Assembly: GCF_003058195.1 (NCBI RefSeq)
Contig: NZ_QBUH01000002.1
Span: forward strand, 372,001-436,000
From: Elizabethkingia sp. YR214
GTDB taxonomy: Bacteria > Bacteroidota > Bacteroidia > Flavobacteriales > Weeksellaceae
Direction of reading: 5' to 3'
DNA: 64,000 nucleotides
Each line of letters begins with the position of its first letter. Position 1 is the stretch's first letter. The notes beneath the pieces were generated by a model. The model worked only from the letters and a program-made list of their open reading frames with translations. It was not told the DNA's origin and ran no database searches. This document shows positions 60,540 through 64,000 of the stretch, piece after piece. A program made the translations under genes and the position numbers.

Positions 60540-61226
60540 TTATTTATTCAATTGCTTTATGACAACCTTAGCCATTTCTTTAGAGCTAAAAGGATTTTGA
60601 CCCGTAATAAGATTTCCTGTGACTATAACATTAGAAGTCATCGGGATACAGGCTTTTCTCATATCGGCACCTCTTTCTTTCAGTGCTGCTTCCAGATTAA
60701 AAGGGACTTCTCTTTTTCTTCTGGCAAGAGTTTCTTCAAACCAGCCAAATCCCGTAAGAGCCTTTCCTTTAATCAGATATTCACCATTGGAAAGTTTTAC
60801 ATTGAGCAAACCGCCAACGCCATGACATATCGCTGCAACTATTCTGTTTTGTTCATATTGTTTTCGGATAATAGCTTGCAAGGTAACATCATCAGGAAAA
60901 TCATACATTGTTGCATGTCCTCCGGCCAGGTATACACAATCAAATGATTGTTCAGATACTTCCGACAGACTTTTTGTGCTTTCTAGCTCAGCCATAAAGG
61001 ATGAACTTTCATAATACTGTTTTGTTATTTTATCCATTACCAGAGGTTTTAGACTTTCCGGATCAATTGGTGTACGGCCTCCTTTTGGACTTGCAATAGT
61101 AATATTCCAGTTTTGTTCTTTTGCACTATGATAGAGGTGCGTAAGCTCGCTTAACCACAATCCGGTTTTAAGCCTGCCACTTTCGTACATGTCAATATTG
61201 GTTACTATTAATAAAAGCTCTTTCAT
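60540..61226 (-). CDS. DJ-1/PfpI (class I glutamine amidotransferase-like) protein
   Basis: 228 residues. The nucleophile elbow is AAICHGVGGLL with the conserved cysteine (about 138); FDCVYLAGGHATMYD and the early Glu-containing loops fit Hsp31/DJ-1-type proteins. Family members act as glyoxalase III, chaperones or deglycases. The sequence has the Hsp31-like GGHGxxxD variant (GGHATMYD). Monocistronic on the minus strand. Confidence 0.88.
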   Translation of the reverse strand: MKELLLIVTNIDMYESGRLKTGLWLSELTHLYHSAKEQNWNITIASPKGGRTPIDPESLKPLVMDKITKQYYESSSFMAELESTKSLSEVSEQSFDCVYLAGGHATMYDFPDDVTLQAIIRKQYEQNRIVAAICHGVGGLLNVKLSNGEYLIKGKALTGFGWFEETLARRKREVPFNLEAALKERGADMRKACIPMTSNVIVTGNLITGQNPFSSKEMAKVVIKQLNK

Positions 61227-61331
61227 ATTTTATTATGCTTTGTTTTACTATGACAAAATTCGTTGTAGAATTTAATTTTTGAGTAGCCCAATAAAGGATT
61301 GTTGTAACAATATCTCCGCTAAAAAATAAAA

Positions 61332-61357
61332 AAAGCATTTTTGATTAAAAATGCTTT
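61332..61357 (-). terminator. Terminator of the 61368 gene
   Basis: AAAGCATTTTT (61332-61342) and AAAAATGCTTT (61347-61357) pair over 11 bp around GATT, followed on the minus strand by a T-rich tract (61321-61331). It is 11 bp past the stop. Confidence 0.85.
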
Positions 61358-61367
61358 CATATGTTTA

Positions 61368-61724
61368 TCAGAAATCAAAAAAATCATCATTCTCCAGATA
61401 GTGGTTCAGTGCGGTAATTAACTGTTCGTCTGTTACTGCTGGCTGTTGGCGTAAAGCGAGATCTACGACATCCTGAACATCTTCATCCGAGCACATATAC
61501 AGCAAACCATTTTCGTATACAACATCCGGAAATATATCGTCGTAATCACCATCTATATCTGCTGGCGCACCAATATAAACAGTTATTCCGGGTTCGAAGA
61601 TATCTTGCTCTGAATAGATAGCATAAACGAAATCAGGATCATAATCCTCAGAACGTTCTTGTTTGTTTCTTACCAATGTGAGAAAATCTTCTATTTTGTA
61701 GTATTGATCTTTAAAACTGCTCAT
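61368..61724 (-). CDS. Acidic hypothetical protein
   Basis: 118 residues, strongly acidic (many Asp/Glu, ending NDDFFDF). It has an N-terminal helix (YYKIEDFLTLVRNK), a beta-rich middle (GITVYIGAPADI) and a C-terminal helix. The composition resembles immunity or DNA-mimic proteins, but no family is recognised and no toxin gene is next to it. It has its own strong terminator. Confidence 0.55.
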   Translation of the reverse strand: MSSFKDQYYKIEDFLTLVRNKQERSEDYDPDFVYAIYSEQDIFEPGITVYIGAPADIDGDYDDIFPDVVYENGLLYMCSDEDVQDVVDLALRQQPAVTDEQLITALNHYLENDDFFDF

Positions 61725-61881
61725 ATTTAATTCTAAATTATATAGTATTTGTTACAGAAGGTTAGTGTAATATTTTTCTGTAACACCTTTTGGTGCTGTA
61801 AAGATAAGGAGATAATATCAATAAGTTTCGGAGCTGTCTAATACACAGTTATTTTTTAGTATTCAATTATTAATTATAAAA

Positions 61882-61905
61882 AAAGCAGACTTGTGTGTCT
61901 GCTTT
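61882..61905 (-). terminator. Terminator of the 61916 gene
   Basis: AAAGCAGAC (61882-61890) and GTCTGCTTT (61897-61905) form a 9-bp stem with a 6-nt loop, followed on the minus strand by TTTATAATTAAT. Confidence 0.8.
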
Positions 61906-61915
61906 AAAAGTTGAT

Positions 61916-62233
61916 TTATTCTTCGGCCAGGTATTTCCTGAGTTTGTCTATAGCTTGTTCTATTTTGGAGTTCTCTTCTTCTCTCTCTATTTTTCGGATT
62001 GCATTTTCCAACATAATTAAAGAATTTGTCCAGTCTCCGGTACTGTTCTTAAAAACCAGTTCGTCTACAATAACTTCAAAAACAACTTTTTCCTTTGTTT
62101 TGTATAGTCGAAAGCTTACCTGATCATCTCCGCCAGAAACCACACCATCAATACTTTTCAGATCATAATTTTTAGGACTGGCATAGATCTTCTTTAAAAG
62201 CATTTGGGCATCCTGCATTTTCAATTCCGGCAT
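61916..62233 (-). CDS. Small hypothetical protein
   Basis: 105 residues, soluble. A beta-rich middle (GGDDQVSFRLYKTKEKVVFEV) is followed by a long charged helix (about 70-105, AIRKIEREEENSKIEQAIDKL), possibly a coiled coil. No family is recognised. It is monocistronic with its own terminator. Confidence 0.5.
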   Translation of the reverse strand: MPELKMQDAQMLLKKIYASPKNYDLKSIDGVVSGGDDQVSFRLYKTKEKVVFEVIVDELVFKNSTGDWTNSLIMLENAIRKIEREEENSKIEQAIDKLRKYLAEE

Positions 62234-62476
62234 ATTATAAAGTTTGACAGTTCACAGAAACGATAGTTTTTTTTCATATAATGCATTTATTAATGCTTGT
62301 GTAAAATTAAAAATTTTTATTTAAATCTATTGTTAACAATTTATAGATTTTGTTCTGCTTTAGGAATAATATATCTGTACAATCAGTTTCGGATAGCAAA
62401 AAGAACCGTTTTAAAACAGGAAATCAGTATATTTAGCATTCCCTAATGTATATAAACAAGCAATGAATCGGCTTAT

Positions 62477-62959
62477 ATGAAAACTGAATATCGAAATCTT
62501 TTGCCACATGAAAGTAAAATTTACAGAATGATCCGCCTGGAAAGCCTTAGAGAATTTCCGGATGCATTTAGTGCCAGCTATGAGGAATCTGTAAAAATGG
62601 AAAAACTCCGTCTGGAAGAAGATATAGAAAATCAGATACCGAAAAGATTCGTAACAGGAGCTTTTATTGATAATGAGCTATCGGGAATATGTGCTTTTGT
62701 AAATATTGGAAATAACACAGGAAACATTCTACAGATGTACGTTAAAAAAGAATTTCAGGGTAGTAATATAGGAATGGGGCTTGTACAGACTGCTATCCAG
62801 GAAGCAAAGAGCAGATTTATTAATATAGCAATAGAACTGGAAGTAAGGTCCGACAATGCCAAAGCTTTTAATCTTTATAAAAAAGCAGGATTCCAAGAGA
62901 TTACTAATAATGAGACATCAGATATTATTATCATGAGATATTCTGGAAATATAATTTAA
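62477..62959 (+). CDS. GNAT-family N-acetyltransferase
   Basis: 160 residues. GNAT core: GNILQMYVKKEFQGSNIGMGLVQ as the acetyl-CoA strand and loop, then IELEVRSDNAKAFNLYKKAGF, the classic final motif. The substrate is unknown. It converges with the gene at 62962, only 2 bp apart, with no terminator visible between. Confidence 0.9.
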   Translation: MKTEYRNLLPHESKIYRMIRLESLREFPDAFSASYEESVKMEKLRLEEDIENQIPKRFVTGAFIDNELSGICAFVNIGNNTGNILQMYVKKEFQGSNIGMGLVQTAIQEAKSRFINIAIELEVRSDNAKAFNLYKKAGFQEITNNETSDIIIMRYSGNII

Positions 62960-62961
62960 TA

Positions 62962-64000
62962 TCATTTTTTTGCTGGAGCAGGCGGCATTGGAGGAGAAAG
63001 AATTGTTGTAGTAGGTATTTTTTCATACTGGGCCTCCAATCCGGATTTTGGCAGACCATTGTAACGATAGCTTTTACCAGAAGCATCATTACATTTGCTG
63101 AAAAATACTGTAGAGAGTGAAATTTCTTTATCCAATATTCTGCTGTAGGATCTCGATTCCGGTTGTATTTTTGAGAATTTTCGGACATAACGGGCATCAC
63201 GAAACGGGTTGTCATTATAATATTCCGCGTTTTCTTCTATATTCTTACCAATGTATTGGTTAGAACCTGAATCATAATTATAAACTGACATATCCGGATT
63301 TGGAATTACACTATAATGTTTGTTGGCAATTATAAAGTCTTCTTTTTTCTCCTTGTATTTGGAATAGCTGTTTTTCATATCCAGAAGTTCTTTCCATTGG
63401 CTTTGCTTTTCCTCATATTTTTGATAGCCATTTTCTCCACCGAAGTTAGATAACTTTAATACTGTTCCTTTTTCATTAGTTTCCATTATGCCACTGAAGT
63501 TTTCATATTCGGGTCTTGGCTGGTTATAAACAAATATGAAGTCATTATAGCCTTTATCATTCTTATACTTCCAGGCGTTATATGGTCTTATCATATTGCT
63601 AAATTCCTTATCAGCAAGACTGTAAAGTGTAAATTTTTTTATATTTTTCTGTATTTCGGATACAAAAGGTCCGGAGAAGCAGTTAGGATTGTCATTAAAA
63701 ATATTTTGTACAGTATTAGCATTGTTAAAACGGATTAGTGTTTTACTTCCTCTTTCAAACCCTGCGTAGTCAATTCTGATATCAGAACCTAAGGATTTAT
63801 TCTGTGTAGCATATACCTCAAACAACTCTCGTTTTTCCGGAAAGAAAAGCAATACATCTTTATCAAAACGATATTCACCAAATACAGCTGTGGAATATCC
63901 GTATAAAATAAAAGTACCATCATCAAAAAGGTATACACCATCATTACTGCCATATCCACCTGCATATTGAATATATCTCGGATCTTTTTTATTCTCCTGT
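62962..64000 (-). CDS. Hypothetical protein, 5' end beyond the window
   Basis: The frame stays open from the stop at 62962 to the window edge, about 346 codons, and no convincing ATG is present (a TTG at 63852 is unlikely to be the start). Just inside the edge it reads GGYGSNDGVYLFDDGTFILYGYSTAVFGEYRF, given in part as DDGTFILYGYS, a beta-rich start seen in exported Bacteroidetes proteins. The rest is Tyr/Asn/Lys-rich; the end has a Pro-rich tail (SPPMPPAPAKK). No domain recognised. Confidence 0.6.
   Translation of the reverse strand, partial: QENKKDPRYIQYAGGYGSNDGVYLFDDGTFILYGYSTAVFGEYRFDKDVLLFFPEKRELFEVYATQNKSLGSDIRIDYAGFERGSKTLIRFNNANTVQNIFNDNPNCFSGPFVSEIQKNIKKFTLYSLADKEFSNMIRPYNAWKYKNDKGYNDFIFVYNQPRPEYENFSGIMETNEKGTVLKLSNFGGENGYQKYEEKQSQWKELLDMKNSYSKYKEKKEDFIIANKHYSVIPNPDMSVYNYDSGSNQYIGKNIEENAEYYNDNPFRDARYVRKFSKIQPESRSYSRILDKEISLSTVFFSKCNDASGKSYRYNGLPKSGLEAQYEKIPTTTILSPPMPPAPAKK

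Noticed and set aside
1-64000. CRISPR array or insertion sequence
   Set aside because: No regularly spaced identical repeats of CRISPR type and no transposase gene were found by reading; the repeats at 24458-24769 are too few and too short.

Overview
The window looks like a chromosomal segment of a Bacteroidetes bacterium of the Flavobacteriia, most likely Elizabethkingia or Chryseobacterium. The evidence is AT-rich DNA, several TAnnTTTG -7 promoter elements, few clear Shine-Dalgarno sites, a type VI secretion subtype iii VgrG with a DUF4280 PAAR-like protein, and Bacteroidetes-type lipoproteins. This placement is inferred from gene content, not from a marker gene.

Layout. 1-3776: end of a glycan assembly operon (GT87, GT2, polysaccharide deacetylase, GT4), then a proline dehydrogenase-like gene and a DUF962 membrane protein. 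5212-12217 (minus strand): complete tryptophan operon trpE-(four-helix bundle ORF)-trpG-D-C-F-B-A. It is headed by a leader peptide with three consecutive Trp codons, an antiterminator segment and an intrinsic terminator, which is a textbook attenuator. 12249-19970: DUF695-like gene, amino-acid permease, DinB-like gene, a 989-residue TPR protein and an outer-membrane barrel protein.

20027-28545: tRNA-Arg(CCG) followed by an integrative element of about 8.5 kb, bounded by 19-bp direct repeats (tRNA 3' end = attL; attR at 28527-28545). It carries a tyrosine integrase, an unknown protein, an excisionase-like HTH protein, a putative replication protein, a non-coding block rich in inverted and direct repeats (probable origin), an HTH protein resembling a small terminase subunit, and a cargo pair: a lipoprotein with a JAMM-like C-terminal domain plus a small lipoprotein. 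The order recalls phage-inducible chromosomal islands.

28784-35313: just outside attR, on the other strand, a paralogous lipoprotein shares the N-terminal region but ends in an HExxH metallopeptidase domain, again with a small partner gene. A decayed glucosaminidase fragment, orphan membrane proteins, an alpha/beta hydrolase and an S41 peptidase follow. 35860-42722: a VgrG island with VgrG, HExxH effector plus lipoprotein, second effector plus four-TM protein, DUF4280 PAAR-like protein and a propeller-like protein. The two effectors share an N-terminal TLTVKxVNG signature that may be a loading signal.

42985-54399: two facing molybdenum cofactor clusters. Plus strand: TSUP exporter, moaD, moaE, fdhD, a small gene, a YdeP-like molybdopterin oxidoreductase, a molybdopterin-binding-fold protein and a bestrophin; a VOC gene follows with its own promoter. 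Minus strand: moaA-moeA-moaC-mobA-moeB/rhodanese. A 14-bp identical sequence lies upstream of both clusters, and an AraC-type regulator is divergent from moaA. 54639-64000: AraC regulators, a cysteine-rich precursor-like peptide with an in-frame stop in its leader, GNAT acetyltransferases, a serine beta-lactamase-like protein, a DJ-1/PfpI protein, small hypotheticals, and a gene that runs off the window end.
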